Source: an uncultured Burkholderiales bacterium (GTDB lineage: Bacteria; Pseudomonadota; Gammaproteobacteria; Burkholderiales; Burkholderiaceae_C). From it: DNA of 35,222 bases. Positions 8,246-17,071 of the stretch are shown piece after piece. Position 1 is the first letter of the stretch. The number at the start of each line of letters is the position of its first letter. The notes beneath the pieces are model-generated. The model was not told the DNA's origin and did no database searches. It saw nothing but the letters and a program-made list of their open reading frames with translations. A program made the position numbers and the translations under genes. The stretch lies in assembly GCA_903844825.1 (NCBI GenBank), contig CAIMVC010000190.1, forward strand, positions 1 to 35,222, written 5' to 3'.

Positions 8246-9931
8246 TCATGCCGCAGCCGCCGCTTGTTGAATCGCCTCACGCAGCGCCTTGGCGGCGGCC
8301 TGGCCAGCGTGGCGCGCTTGTCGCTGAGCGCGCGGCTGCGCGCCTGGCAGCGCCGAGGCGCTCTGCGCCTGCAGCTCGGCGGCCAGGCAGTGCGGCTTGG
8401 CGCGGGCGCCGCTGGCCAGGTAGTCAGCCAACAGGGCGGCTCGGACAGCCTGCGCCGGCAGCTGGCGCACGACCGTCAAATGCTCAAACAGCAGGTCGAC
8501 CAGTTTTTCGAGGGCAAACTCATGCGTCTTGCCCGTTCGCGCCCAGAGCCAGTCACTCCAGCCCAGGAAACAGCCAAAGGCCGAGGCCTGCACGTCGCCC
8601 TCACCCAGCAGCATGCGCAAGGCATTTGAAAAACGCCCCGCGTTGGCCACCAGATCCCAGTAACGCGCAAAGCGCTGGATGCGCTGCAGTGTGGCGAAGT
8701 CAATGGTCGAGTTCTGCAAGATGGTGTAGGGCGTGTGCGGGTCATACACCATGGCAAAGTCCTGCGTATGGCGGGCAATCGGTGTGCCGCGCAAGCGCTT
8801 GAGGATGCCGAACTGAATCTCATGCGGCCGCCAGGCATAGAGCTGGTCAAAGCCACGGGCAAAACTCTCCAGCGTCTCACCGGGCAAGCCAAATATCAGG
8901 TCGGCATGCACATGCGCCTGACTCTGGCCGACGAGCCAGCGCACGTTGTCGGCCGTCCTGGCATTGTCTTGTTTGCGTGAAATACGGGCCTGCACCTCGG
9001 GGTTCAGGCTCTGGATACCCACTTCAAACTGCAGTGAGCCCGCGGGGAACTGGGCAATCAGCGCCTTGAGTCGGTCGGGCAAACTGTCAGGCACCACTTC
9101 AAAATGAACAAACACCTCGGGCATGGCCTGCAACTGGCCATCGGGGCGCTTGAGCCGGTCCAGAAAAAACTGCAGGATGCGCGCTGAATGCTCGACCTTC
9201 AAGTTAAAGGTGCGGTCGACAAACTTGAAATTGCGCGCGCCCCGCTCAAACAGGGCCGCCATTTCGTCCATGAACCGGTCCAGGTCAAACGCCCAGGCTG
9301 TCTTGTCCAGCGAAGACAGGCAAAACTCGCATTTGAAGGGGCAGCCGCGCGAGGCCTCGACATACAGCAGCCGCTGCGCCAGGTCGTCGGCGCTGTACTC
9401 GGCGTACGGGAATGCCAGCTCATCGAGTGGCGGCTGCTCGCCAGCGATGACCTTCATGAGCGGCTGCGGGCCATCGAGCAGGGCCCGGCACAGCTTGGGA
9501 AAGCTCACGTCGCCCCAGCCGGTGATCACGTGGTCAGCCAGCTGGCAAATCGCTTGCTCGGCCACTTCGTGGCTGACCTCGGGCCCGCCCAGCACCAGCT
9601 TGATGTCGGGGCGCAAGGCCTTGAGCAGCCGCACCACCTGCGTGGTCTCGACCACATTCCAGATGTAGACCCCCAGTCCAATGACCTGCGGGTTAAGCGC
9701 CAATAGCTCTTCGACAATCTGCGTAGGCCGCTGCTGAATGACAAATTCACGCAACTGCGTGAGCGCACGCAAACCCTCGCCGCCATGGCGGTCCATATTA
9801 GCCAGCAAGCAACGCAGACCCAGCGAAGCGTGGATGTACTTGGCGTTGAGCGTGGCCAGCACGATGCGCGGACTCGCCTCCGGGGGACCGCGCTGGGCCA
9901 AAGGTAGTGGCGGCTGGACTGTGGGATTCAT
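8246..9931 (-). CDS. B12-binding domain/radical SAM protein (DUF4080-type)
   Basis: The 561-residue protein has an N-terminal cobalamin-binding-like Rossmann region starting IVLATLNAKYIHASLGLRC, then a radical SAM core with the CxxxCxxC motif (SRGCPFKCEFCLSSL, cysteines near residues 195, 199 and 202) that binds the 4Fe-4S cluster. The C-terminal ~200 residues match the DUF4080 type found with these enzymes. The reaction is unknown; B12-dependent radical SAM enzymes often methylate unactivated carbons. The ATG at 9931 (MNPTVQPPLP) is preferred over the open-frame start at 9973 because the added residues are not family-like. It lies 85 bp downstream of the tfoX-like gene. A cysteine- and histidine-poor Ala/Gln-rich C-terminal tail is visible. 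Confidence 0.85.
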   Translation of the reverse strand: MNPTVQPPLPLAQRGPPEASPRIVLATLNAKYIHASLGLRCLLANMDRHGGEGLRALTQLREFVIQQRPTQIVEELLALNPQVIGLGVYIWNVVETTQVVRLLKALRPDIKLVLGGPEVSHEVAEQAICQLADHVITGWGDVSFPKLCRALLDGPQPLMKVIAGEQPPLDELAFPYAEYSADDLAQRLLYVEASRGCPFKCEFCLSSLDKTAWAFDLDRFMDEMAALFERGARNFKFVDRTFNLKVEHSARILQFFLDRLKRPDGQLQAMPEVFVHFEVVPDSLPDRLKALIAQFPAGSLQFEVGIQSLNPEVQARISRKQDNARTADNVRWLVGQSQAHVHADLIFGLPGETLESFARGFDQLYAWRPHEIQFGILKRLRGTPIARHTQDFAMVYDPHTPYTILQNSTIDFATLQRIQRFARYWDLVANAGRFSNALRMLLGEGDVQASAFGCFLGWSDWLWARTGKTHEFALEKLVDLLFEHLTVVRQLPAQAVRAALLADYLASGARAKPHCLAAELQAQSASALPGAQPRAQRQARHAGQAAAKALREAIQQAAAAA

Positions 9932-10016
9932 CTGGTGATTATCGAAGCAAGACCCACGGGACCAGGCCGACACTGCCAGACAAGCCGGACCAGCCCGCGC
10001 CGCAGAACCTGGACGC

Positions 10017-10358
10017 TCAGGTTCCGGCTTTGGTTTTGGAGGCCTTTTTCAGCACCGGCATGGGCAACTCACTGGCTGTCAGACGAATCAGGCGCGCCAG
10101 CAGCAAACGGTCGTCCAGTTGCGCGTCCATCAAAAAATGGGGTTTGGCGCGAGGGTAGGGCTCGCCTTCAACCACGCTGCCCAGAAAAGCCCGGCCCGCC
10201 GCCGTGGGCTTGACGAACAGCTGGTTGTCACACACAAAGGCCACCACTTTGCCGTCACAGAAAATCGCATACTCGCCAAACATCTTGCGCCAGGCGATAT
10301 CGCCTGCGCCACTGAGCTGCTCAAGCACATAGTCGAAAAAGCTGCGGTCGGAAGCCAT
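10017..10358 (-). CDS. TfoX N-terminal domain protein
   Basis: Small 113-residue protein of the TfoX_N family, starting MASDRSFFDYVLEQLS and showing the typical RKMFGEYAIFCDGKVVAFVCDNQLFVKPT core. In Haemophilus and Vibrio the full-length TfoX/Sxy protein activates competence genes with CRP; single-domain versions like this one are widespread and mostly uncharacterised, so a role in competence is not implied. The ATG at 10356-10358 is chosen because the TfoX similarity starts there; the open frame continues to 10448 into the region shared with the divergent dsbD-like gene. The C-terminus is Lys-rich (KKASKTKAGT). Confidence 0.85.
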   Translation of the reverse strand: MASDRSFFDYVLEQLSGAGDIAWRKMFGEYAIFCDGKVVAFVCDNQLFVKPTAAGRAFLGSVVEGEPYPRAKPHFLMDAQLDDRLLLARLIRLTASELPMPVLKKASKTKAGT

Positions 10359-10454
10359 GCCCGATTGTCGCTTCAAGGCAAGGCCGGGACAGCGGCCCGC
10401 CCAACCGTCAGCCATGGCGTTCGCCAGAAGGGGCCGGGCCCGTATCATTGCGCC

Positions 10455-12662
10455 ATGCCCTCGCTTGCCCCTCCGCTCCTGTGCCTGCTCCTGCGCCTGA
10501 CACTCACCACCTGGCTAGTAACGGCTCTGGTCAGCTCTCCGGCCCTGGCCCAGACCGCCCGGCCCGGCCTGCTGGCCAGCCCAGCCCCCTCTGCCATCGT
10601 CAGCACAGACCAGGTGCGCGCCGAACTGCTGGTGCATGCGCCCCAGGGCATCACACCGGGCCAGCCGGTCTGGCTGGGTTTGCAGCTGCTGCATCAGCCC
10701 GATTGGCATACCTACTGGAAAAACCCCGGCGATTCGGGACTGCCCACCGAGTTGCAGTGGACCTTGCCGGCCGGCGTCAGCGCTGGCGAGATCGCCTGGC
10801 CGACGCCCCGAAAGATCCCCCTGGGCAACCTCGCCAACTACGGCTACGAAGGCTCGCTGCTGCTGCCTGTACCGCTGACCGTGGCGGCCGACTTCAAGTC
10901 CGACCAGCTGGAGGTGCGGCTCAAGGCCAGCTGGCTGGTGTGTCGCAAGGAGTGCATCCCTCAGGAAGGAGAGTTCTGGCTCAAGGTGCCGGTGCGTGGG
11001 TCTCTGGCCATGCATGGCCGCGCTTTTGATACCGCGCTGGCCGCCCGTCCGCGCGACTGGCCCGCGGGCCAGAGCCAGGTGGAGGTGCGGGACAAGACGA
11101 TCCGGGTCAGCCTGCACGGCCTGCCCACCAGCCTGCAGGGCAAAGCACTGGCCTTTTTTCCGGAAACCGGCAACGTGATCGAGCCGGCAGGGCGCTGGCA
11201 GCAAAGCTGGCAAGGCACGGTCTGGACGGCCGAGGTGCCGTTGTCGGCGCAGCGCAGCGAAAGCCCGGCGCGCATGCCCCTGGTGGTGGCCTTGGAGTCA
11301 GCAGCCTCAGGGGTAGCGACCCCGGCTTTTCGCCTTGACGCACCGGTAAAGGGCAACTGGCCCGCGCTGCCTGCTGCAGCCACGGTTTCGCCGGCGCTTG
11401 TAGCAGCCCTGAAGGCCAATGCAGGCGCCAAGCCGCAGGCGCCCAGCGGGACGGATGCGCTGACGCTGTTGGTCACTGTTTTCGGTGCACTGCTAGGCGG
11501 TCTGATCCTGAACCTGATGCCTTGCGTGTTTCCGGTGCTGGCCATCAAGATGGTGGGCTTCGTGCAGGTCAAGAGCCGCGCCAGCCGCATTCGTTCGGGC
11601 CTGGCTTACACCGCTGGTGTGGTCTTGTCGTTTCTGGCGCTGGGGGCCTTGCTGCTGGCGCTGCGCGCCACTGGCGAACAGTTGGGCTGGGGCTTTCAGC
11701 TGCAAAGCCCGGCGCTGGTGGCGGGGCTGGCCGCGCTCTTTACCCTGCTGGGTCTGAACCTGGCCGGCATGTTTGAATTCGGCCAGTTGCTGCCCAGCGC
11801 CCTGGCCAACGCGCAGTCGCGCAACCCGACGGTCAATGCCTTTTTGTCGGGCGTGCTGGCCGCAGCGATTGCGTCGCCCTGCACGGCGCCGTTCATGGGT
11901 GCCTCGCTGGGCCTGGCGGTGAGCTTGCCGCCGGTTCAGGCGCTGCTGGTATTTGGCGCGATGGGCCTGGGCATGGCGCTGCCCTACGCCCTGGCCAGCG
12001 CGGTCCCGGCGGTGGCTCACGCCATGCCCAGGCCCGGCCCGTGGATGCGGCACTTCAAACAACTGATGGCTTTTCCGATGTTTGCCACCGTGGCCTGGCT
12101 GGTCTGGGTGCTCGGCCAGCAAAGCGGCATCGATGGCGCGGGCGCCCTGCTCGGCCTGCTGGTGCTGCTGGCCTTACTGGCCTGGTCCTTCACACTGGCT
12201 GACCGCCTGCGCACGGTCGCGGTGTCGGTGACCCTGGCGCTTGGTGGCTGGGCGCTGTGGGAGGTCGGACCCCAGTGGGTCAACCCGCCGGAGCTTGGCA
12301 GCGCCGCCACGGCCAACGCTGGCGACCTGTGGCAGCCCTGGCAACCGGGCCGGGTCGCGCAACTGCTGACAAGCGGCCAGCCGGTGTTTGTCGACTTCAC
12401 CGCCGCCTGGTGCGTGACCTGCCAGTACAACAAGAAAACCACGCTGGCCAATGCCCAGGTGCTATCTGATGTCAAGAACAAGAACGTCGCCCTGCTGCGC
12501 GCCGACTGGACCCGCCGCGACCCGGCCGTGACTGCAGCCCTTGGCGAGCTTGGCCGCTCGGGTGTGCCGGTCTACGTGATTTACCAGCCGGGGAAGTCGC
12601 CAGTGGTGCTGTCAGAAATTTTGACAGTCGGCGACGTGCGCCAGGCGCTCAGCAAACTCTGA
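10455..12662 (+). CDS. DsbD/ScsB-type thiol:disulfide interchange protein
   Basis: Inner-membrane protein that carries reducing power from cytoplasmic thioredoxin to the periplasm. The 735-residue product has a Sec signal ending in ALA (residues 30-32), an N-terminal periplasmic domain of the ScsB/DsbC-corrector type with a VCRKEC pair (Cys163, Cys167), a central DsbD/CcdA-like membrane domain of about eight helices with MPCVFPVLAIKM (Cys357) and SPCTAPFMG (Cys476), and a C-terminal thioredoxin-like domain with AAWCVTC (Cys653, Cys656). All three redox pairs are present, so it should be active. The ATG at 10455 is used because the signal peptide begins there. It is divergent from the tfoX-like gene over 96 bp. 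Calling it DsbD or ScsB needs a phylogeny; the N-terminal domain favours the ScsB-like branch. Confidence 0.88.
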   Translation: MPSLAPPLLCLLLRLTLTTWLVTALVSSPALAQTARPGLLASPAPSAIVSTDQVRAELLVHAPQGITPGQPVWLGLQLLHQPDWHTYWKNPGDSGLPTELQWTLPAGVSAGEIAWPTPRKIPLGNLANYGYEGSLLLPVPLTVAADFKSDQLEVRLKASWLVCRKECIPQEGEFWLKVPVRGSLAMHGRAFDTALAARPRDWPAGQSQVEVRDKTIRVSLHGLPTSLQGKALAFFPETGNVIEPAGRWQQSWQGTVWTAEVPLSAQRSESPARMPLVVALESAASGVATPAFRLDAPVKGNWPALPAAATVSPALVAALKANAGAKPQAPSGTDALTLLVTVFGALLGGLILNLMPCVFPVLAIKMVGFVQVKSRASRIRSGLAYTAGVVLSFLALGALLLALRATGEQLGWGFQLQSPALVAGLAALFTLLGLNLAGMFEFGQLLPSALANAQSRNPTVNAFLSGVLAAAIASPCTAPFMGASLGLAVSLPPVQALLVFGAMGLGMALPYALASAVPAVAHAMPRPGPWMRHFKQLMAFPMFATVAWLVWVLGQQSGIDGAGALLGLLVLLALLAWSFTLADRLRTVAVSVTLALGGWALWEVGPQWVNPPELGSAATANAGDLWQPWQPGRVAQLLTSGQPVFVDFTAAWCVTCQYNKKTTLANAQVLSDVKNKNVALLRADWTRRDPAVTAALGELGRSGVPVYVIYQPGKSPVVLSEILTVGDVRQALSKL

Positions 12663-12842
12663 GCCCGAGTCTGGCAGATGGGCAAACGCTTTGTCGCTGC
12701 TCTCAACTTTTGCGGCGCAGGGCGGTGGTGGTAGCAGGCGAGTTTGCCACCGAGCGAGACGGCTCTGGCATTTTTGAGCCTGCGATAAACTTCGGCCCAC
12801 CCCTGAACACCCCCGACTTTCCTCTCGACACTGACCGAACCC

Positions 12843-13556
12843 ATGGCCCGTAAGCCGCCTCTCAAGACCTCTGCTGGCAGCGCTGCGGGCACCACCCGTG
12901 CCAGCGCCGTGTATGAGCAGTTGCGATCGGACATCACGCACGGCATTCTGGAGCCAGGCAGCAAGCTGCGGGTAGAGGCTATCAGCAAGCGTTACGCGGT
13001 CGGCGCCAGCCCGCTGCGCGAAGCGCTCAGCCGGCTGTCGGCCGAGGGGCTGGTGGACCGCACCGACCAGCGCGGCTTCAGCGTTTCCGCCCTGAAATGG
13101 GATGAACTGCCCACGCTGGCGAACACCCGGGCCCAGCTTGAAAGTCTGGCGCTACGGGAGTCCATCGCGTCGCGTGACACCGAGTGGGAGCATGAGCTGG
13201 TGCTGCTGGTGCATCAGCTTTCGCGCACACCACGTTCACTGGCCGAAGACCAGTACGTCCCCAATCCAGAGTGGGAATCGCTGCACCGTGACTTTCACAG
13301 GGTGTTGCTGGCGCGCTGCCCGTCGCGCTGGCTGCGCAGCTTTTGCGACCAGCTGGCCGACGAGGCTTACCGCTTTCGGCAGGTCGCTGCAGGCCAGAGC
13401 TTCAGTTCACGCAACGTGCATGCCGAGCATGTGGCGATTTTTGAGGCGGCGATTGGTGGCAAGGCCGACGAAGCCGTGACGCGACTGGTACAACATTACA
13501 CGCGCACGGCCGCTCTGGTCGCCAACGAGGCCCGCGAAGGCGGCCACACCGCCTAA
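12843..13556 (+). CDS. GntR-family transcriptional regulator, FCD (FadR-like) subfamily
   Basis: The 237-residue protein has an N-terminal winged helix-turn-helix (about residues 20-85, including PGSKLRVEAISKRYAVGASP and LREALSRLSAEGLV) and an all-helical FCD ligand-binding domain. The FCD metal ligands are recognisable: HRDFH, NVHAEHVAIFEAA and the late His in LVQHYTRTAA. Such regulators usually bind a carboxylic acid and release an operator dimer site. The gene is convergent with the seven-gene catabolic operon ending at 13598, making it the obvious candidate regulator, with the TTTATCGATAAA palindromes at 19802-19841 as candidate operators. That link is inferred from position only. It lies 180 bp after the dsbD-like gene; the gap holds nothing clear. 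Confidence 0.9.
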   Translation: MARKPPLKTSAGSAAGTTRASAVYEQLRSDITHGILEPGSKLRVEAISKRYAVGASPLREALSRLSAEGLVDRTDQRGFSVSALKWDELPTLANTRAQLESLALRESIASRDTEWEHELVLLVHQLSRTPRSLAEDQYVPNPEWESLHRDFHRVLLARCPSRWLRSFCDQLADEAYRFRQVAAGQSFSSRNVHAEHVAIFEAAIGGKADEAVTRLVQHYTRTAALVANEAREGGHTA

Positions 13557-13561
13557 GTAAA

Positions 13562-13581
13562 GCCGGCCTGCTGGGGCTGGC
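13562..13581. terminator. Weak hairpin between convergent genes
   Basis: GCCGGCC (13562-13568) can pair with GGCTGGC (13575-13581) using one G-U wobble, loop of six bases. It lies in the 41-bp gap between the convergent gntR and Bug C genes. No T-tract, so it is only a possible terminator. Confidence 0.35.
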
Positions 13582-13597
13582 TCGCGAGGGCACTGGC

Positions 13598-14563
13598 CTA
13601 CTGCGCCTCGATGCGGGCTTGCCTGGCAATGAACTGGTATTTCTTCATCTCCTCGCGCACGTAGGCGGCAAAGGTCTCGGCATTCATGGCGCGTGGCTCA
13701 ATACCGATCTTTGCGTAAGCAGCCATCAGCTCCGGATCCTGCATGGCACGGGCCACATCAGCGCTGATTTTTTGCACCACGGCAGGGGACGTTCCAGCCG
13801 GCGCCCACAGCCCAAACCACAAGCTGATGTCGAAATCCCTGAAGCCTTGCTCGGCAATCGTCGCAATGTCTGTCGCAGCGTCAGAGCGCGCCTTGCTGGC
13901 CAGCCCCAGGGCCCGCAGCTTGCCACCCCTGATCTGCCCCAGCGCCGTACTCAAAGAGGCCATGGTGAAGGCGGCGCGCCCGGCCATCACATCCTGGATT
14001 GCCTCGGGACCACCCTTGTACGGTACGTGCAGCATCTTCACGCCCGCAGCCTGGGCAAAGTGCTCTGCCGCAAAGTGCGTGGAGCTGCCCACGCCGACGG
14101 ACGCAAAAGTCAGCTCGCCAGGTCTGGCCCTGGCGGCGCTGACGATGTCCTGAACCGATTTGTAGGGGCTGTCGGACGCCGTGACCATCACGTAGGGCGC
14201 AACGCCAATCATGGCGACCTCGACCAGACTTTTCAGCGGGTCATAAGGCAGCTTGCTGTAAATCGCGGTGTTGGAGGCATAGCCGGCCGACTGCAGCAGT
14301 AGCGTGTAGCCGTTAGGCTCGGCATTGACCACGGCCGAGGTGCCAATCAGGCCACCGGCACCGGGGCGATTTTCAATCAGCACCGGCTGCTTCCAGGCTT
14401 TGCCCAGCGACTGCGAAAGGATGCGGCCAGCCGTGTCAGCACCTGAGCCGGCAGTCAAAGGTACCACCAGCTTGACCGGGTTACTCGGGTAGAGGGTCTG
14501 GGCGGCAGCGCTGAAGCCGGCCACGGCCAGCACCAGCGCCAGCGACGCTTTGAAAAAATGCAT
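13598..14563 (-). CDS. Bug/TctC-family solute-binding protein (Bug C)
   Basis: Periplasmic receptor of the Bug (TctC) family, whose members bind carboxylates and other small solutes for tripartite tricarboxylate transporters. The 321-residue protein starts with a Sec signal (MHFFKASLALVLAVAGFSAA, cut near AAAQ) followed by the usual YPSNPVKLVVPLTAGSGADTAGR and later ENRPGAGG, LHVPYKGGPEAIQD and a C-terminal amphipathic region. AGGAG lies six bases before the ATG. It is the last gene of the operon that begins with Bug A at 19773. No TctA or TctB membrane gene is present in the window, so the partner permease is elsewhere or the protein acts as a sensor. Ligand unknown. Confidence 0.9.
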   Translation of the reverse strand: MHFFKASLALVLAVAGFSAAAQTLYPSNPVKLVVPLTAGSGADTAGRILSQSLGKAWKQPVLIENRPGAGGLIGTSAVVNAEPNGYTLLLQSAGYASNTAIYSKLPYDPLKSLVEVAMIGVAPYVMVTASDSPYKSVQDIVSAARARPGELTFASVGVGSSTHFAAEHFAQAAGVKMLHVPYKGGPEAIQDVMAGRAAFTMASLSTALGQIRGGKLRALGLASKARSDAATDIATIAEQGFRDFDISLWFGLWAPAGTSPAVVQKISADVARAMQDPELMAAYAKIGIEPRAMNAETFAAYVREEMKKYQFIARQARIEAQ

Positions 14564-14607
14564 GCAAAACTCCTGGCTTGATCAATGAGAAAAGTTCGCT
14601 CCGCCCA

Positions 14608-15096
14608 TCAGAGTCCGGCGGCATTCCAGTCGGGCGCCGGCTCGCGCGGCTCGGGCGTCAATCCGGCCGCCTTGATGGCTTCAATCGCGCAGAACTCGTC
14701 TTTCTCCGAAGCATCACCGCTGATGCCCACCGCGCCAATGGCCACGTGGTCACTGTTCAGCAGCAGCACGCCGCCCGGCGTAGGAATAAACCGGCCGTCT
14801 GAGGCCGCCGCTAGGGCGCTCTGAAAATTCGGGCGGCTCGCCAATCTGTCCCGGATCTGCCGCGTGGCCATGCCCATACCCAATGAGGCCCAGGCCTTGC
14901 CGAACGCAATGTCAAAGCGCAGAACGCCGCAGCCGTTTTCGCGCCGAAAACTCACCAGATTGCCGCCAGCGTCCAGCACGACCACCGCCAGCGGGAGCAG
15001 CTTGTGCTGCTGACGCAGGCGCAGCACCTCGTCCGTGATGCAGGTCGCGACCGCGAGGTCCAGGCTCGAATGGATGGAGATGAGGTGTTCAGCCAT
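14608..15096 (-). CDS. GlcG/HbpS-like (haem-binding/PduO-C-type) protein
   Basis: The 162-residue protein belongs to the GlcG/HbpS (DUF336) family: typical blocks LAVVVLDAGGNLVSFRRENG, AFGKAWASLGMGM and GRFIPTPGGVLLLNSDH followed by IGAVGISGD. Characterised relatives bind haem (HbpS) or are accessory genes of glycolate and aromatic degradation clusters; a defined enzymatic role is not established. No signal peptide. The ATG at 15096 has AAGGA 11 bases upstream; a TTG at 15105 in the same frame is less likely. It lies 22 bp downstream of Bug B and 44 bp upstream of Bug C, so it is part of the same operon. Confidence 0.82.
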   Translation of the reverse strand: MAEHLISIHSSLDLAVATCITDEVLRLRQQHKLLPLAVVVLDAGGNLVSFRRENGCGVLRFDIAFGKAWASLGMGMATRQIRDRLASRPNFQSALAAASDGRFIPTPGGVLLLNSDHVAIGAVGISGDASEKDEFCAIEAIKAAGLTPEPREPAPDWNAAGL

Positions 15097-15118
15097 GGTG
15101 ATCAACGTCCTTTCAAAA

Positions 15119-16111
15119 TCAACCGGCAGCCAGGTCGCCTAGCGCGGCGATGATGGGTTTCCACTTGGCACGTTCAGCCTGCACAAAGGCGACCGCCGCC
15201 TGGCCCGCATGCAGGTCGGCAAACATGGCCTGGCTGCCAAGTTTGGCGATCAGGGCCGGATCGGTCATCACGCGCTGGGTGGCTTCGGCCAGCTGGCGTA
15301 GCACGGCCGGCGGCGTGTCACGCGGCGCGGTCACGACGTTCCAGAGCATGGCCTCGAACGGCTGCGCCAGGCCGGCGGATTCAGCCACCGTGGGAATATC
15401 GGGCGCCAGCGCCAGCCGCTTGGCCGTGGCCACTCCCACAATGCGCAGGCGCCCGCTTTGCTGCTGCGGCAGCAGCGAACCCAAGGTGTCCACCGACATT
15501 TCGATGTTGCCGCCCATGAGGTCTTGCAGGGCAGGCGCGCTGCCCTTGTAGGGCACATGGGTGATCGCCATGCCAGTCATCGACTTCAGGCGTTCGGCCG
15601 CCACATGCAACAAGGTGCCGGTGCCCGGTGAGCCGTAGTTGAACTTGCCTGGATTGAGTTTGGCGGCTTCAGCCAGTGCCTTGAGGTTGCCAGGCATCCT
15701 AGGCGCAACGGCGAAGGCCGCCGGCGCTCCGCCGAGCACGCCGACGTAGGCAAAGTCATCCATCGAGTCAAACTGCGGTTTGGGCTGAATCAGGTTGTAA
15801 AGCGCATGCGTGGAAGCTGTCCCAAAGAGCAGCGTGTAGCCGTCAGCAGCGCTGCGCCGCACGTCCATGGCGCCCAGCGCACCGCCCGCACCGGCCTTGT
15901 TTTCGACCACCACCGACTGACCCAACACTTGCGACAGGCCGGCCGCATACAAGCGCGCAAAACTGTCTGTGGGACCACCGCTGGCAAAGGGCACCACCAG
16001 ACGCAAAGGACGCGCCGGGTAAGCCTGCGCATGGGCCGGCAATGTACAAAGCAGCGGGCTGGCCAACACCGCGCCAGCGAAGCGAATGAGTTGTCGACGT
16101 TGCTGGGGCAT
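15119..16111 (-). CDS. Bug/TctC-family solute-binding protein (Bug B) with twin-arginine-like leader
   Basis: A 330-residue Bug receptor: YPARPLRLVVPFASGGPTDS, VVENKAGAGGALGAMDV, THVPYKGSAPALQDLMGGN and other family blocks. Its leader, MPQQRRQLIRFAGAVLASPL, has a consecutive Arg pair before a moderately hydrophobic core and cleaves near AHAQA, so export by Tat or Sec are both possible. The ATG at 16109-16111 is chosen since the leader starts there; the frame is open to 16204 without family similarity. It is separated from the upstream FAH gene by 148 bp, the widest gap in the operon, so a secondary promoter is possible. Ligand unknown. Confidence 0.88.
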   Translation of the reverse strand: MPQQRRQLIRFAGAVLASPLLCTLPAHAQAYPARPLRLVVPFASGGPTDSFARLYAAGLSQVLGQSVVVENKAGAGGALGAMDVRRSAADGYTLLFGTASTHALYNLIQPKPQFDSMDDFAYVGVLGGAPAAFAVAPRMPGNLKALAEAAKLNPGKFNYGSPGTGTLLHVAAERLKSMTGMAITHVPYKGSAPALQDLMGGNIEMSVDTLGSLLPQQQSGRLRIVGVATAKRLALAPDIPTVAESAGLAQPFEAMLWNVVTAPRDTPPAVLRQLAEATQRVMTDPALIAKLGSQAMFADLHAGQAAVAFVQAERAKWKPIIAALGDLAAG

Positions 16112-16259
16112 GAGCAATCTCCGTTCAATAGTGAAGTCAAAAAAGCATGGCGCTCGGCTACGGGTGCCCGGCCAGCGACCTGCCTGGTCAGCCCCCCGCC
16201 GCAACCCACTGCCGGCTTGATTCAGTTGGGCGTTCAGTCAAGAGGGGTGACGCGAAAAT

Positions 16260-17045
16260 TCAGACGATCTTGATGCTCAAATTTGGCAGGCCGTCGATAT
16301 GGCAATCGATGACATCACCGCGCACCACCGGCCCGACGTTCTCTGGCGTGCCCGAATAAATGATGTCGCCGGGCATCAGTTCAAAGGCCTCCGAGAGCTT
16401 GCTGATTTGCTCTGACACGCTCCAGATCATTTGCTTCAAATCAGCGTTTTGCTTCATTTGGCCGTTCACTTTCAGCCAGATACTGCCCTGGGTAAAAGGC
16501 CCGGTCTGGCTCGCCAGGTGCAGCGGCCCGATGGGGGCCGAGCGGTCAAAACTCTTGCCGATCTCCCATGGTTTTTTCTCATCACCCAAAGCCCGCTGCA
16601 AATCGCGCCGTGTCATGTCCAGACCAAGGCCGTACGCGTACACGTGCTCCAGTGCCCGCGCCATCGGGATATTGCGCCCGCCCTTGTTCAGCGCCGCCAC
16701 CAGTTCGACTTCGTAGTGGTAGTTTTTGGTCAGGCTCGGATAGGGATGGTCGGCCACCGTTCCCGGTGCGACGTTTTGAATGGCGTCCGTCGGCTTTTGA
16801 AAAAAGAACGGTGGCTCCCGTGTTGGGTCAGAGCCCATCTCGCGGGCATGCGCCGCGTAGTTGCGGCCGATACAGTAGATGCGGCGTACCGGAAAGCGCA
16901 TGTCGCTGCCAACGATGGGCACATAAGTGGCGGGCACATCAAACGGCGTTTTGACCTCGCGCGATGCATAACCAGGCAAGGCGCAACCGGCGAGTGCGCC
17001 CAAGCCGAGGGTGGCGGCGGTTTCAAATATGTTTCTGCGCTGCAT
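16260..17045 (-). CDS. FAH-family hydrolase with Tat/lipoprotein-like N-terminus
   Basis: Fumarylacetoacetate hydrolase superfamily, closest in pattern to fumarylpyruvate/acylpyruvate hydrolases (YCIGRNYAAHAREMG, YGLGLDMTRRDLQ, KPWEIGKSFDRSAPIGP, YSGTPENVGPV). Metal ligands are predicted as E112, E114 and D143, with K164 near the active site, all present. These enzymes cleave C-C bonds of acylpyruvates or isomerise/decarboxylate 2-oxo-enedioates. Unusually, the 261-residue protein begins MQRRNIFETAATLGLGALAGC: an Arg pair, a weakly hydrophobic stretch and a lipobox-like LAGC (Cys21), which points to export by Tat and lipid attachment. Family members are normally cytosolic. AGGAGA precedes the ATG at 17045, supporting this start. 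It follows the dioxygenase gene by 26 bp. Confidence 0.85.
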   Translation of the reverse strand: MQRRNIFETAATLGLGALAGCALPGYASREVKTPFDVPATYVPIVGSDMRFPVRRIYCIGRNYAAHAREMGSDPTREPPFFFQKPTDAIQNVAPGTVADHPYPSLTKNYHYEVELVAALNKGGRNIPMARALEHVYAYGLGLDMTRRDLQRALGDEKKPWEIGKSFDRSAPIGPLHLASQTGPFTQGSIWLKVNGQMKQNADLKQMIWSVSEQISKLSEAFELMPGDIIYSGTPENVGPVVRGDVIDCHIDGLPNLSIKIV

Positions 17046-17071
17046 ACAACTCTCCTTAGGTTGAAAAATGC

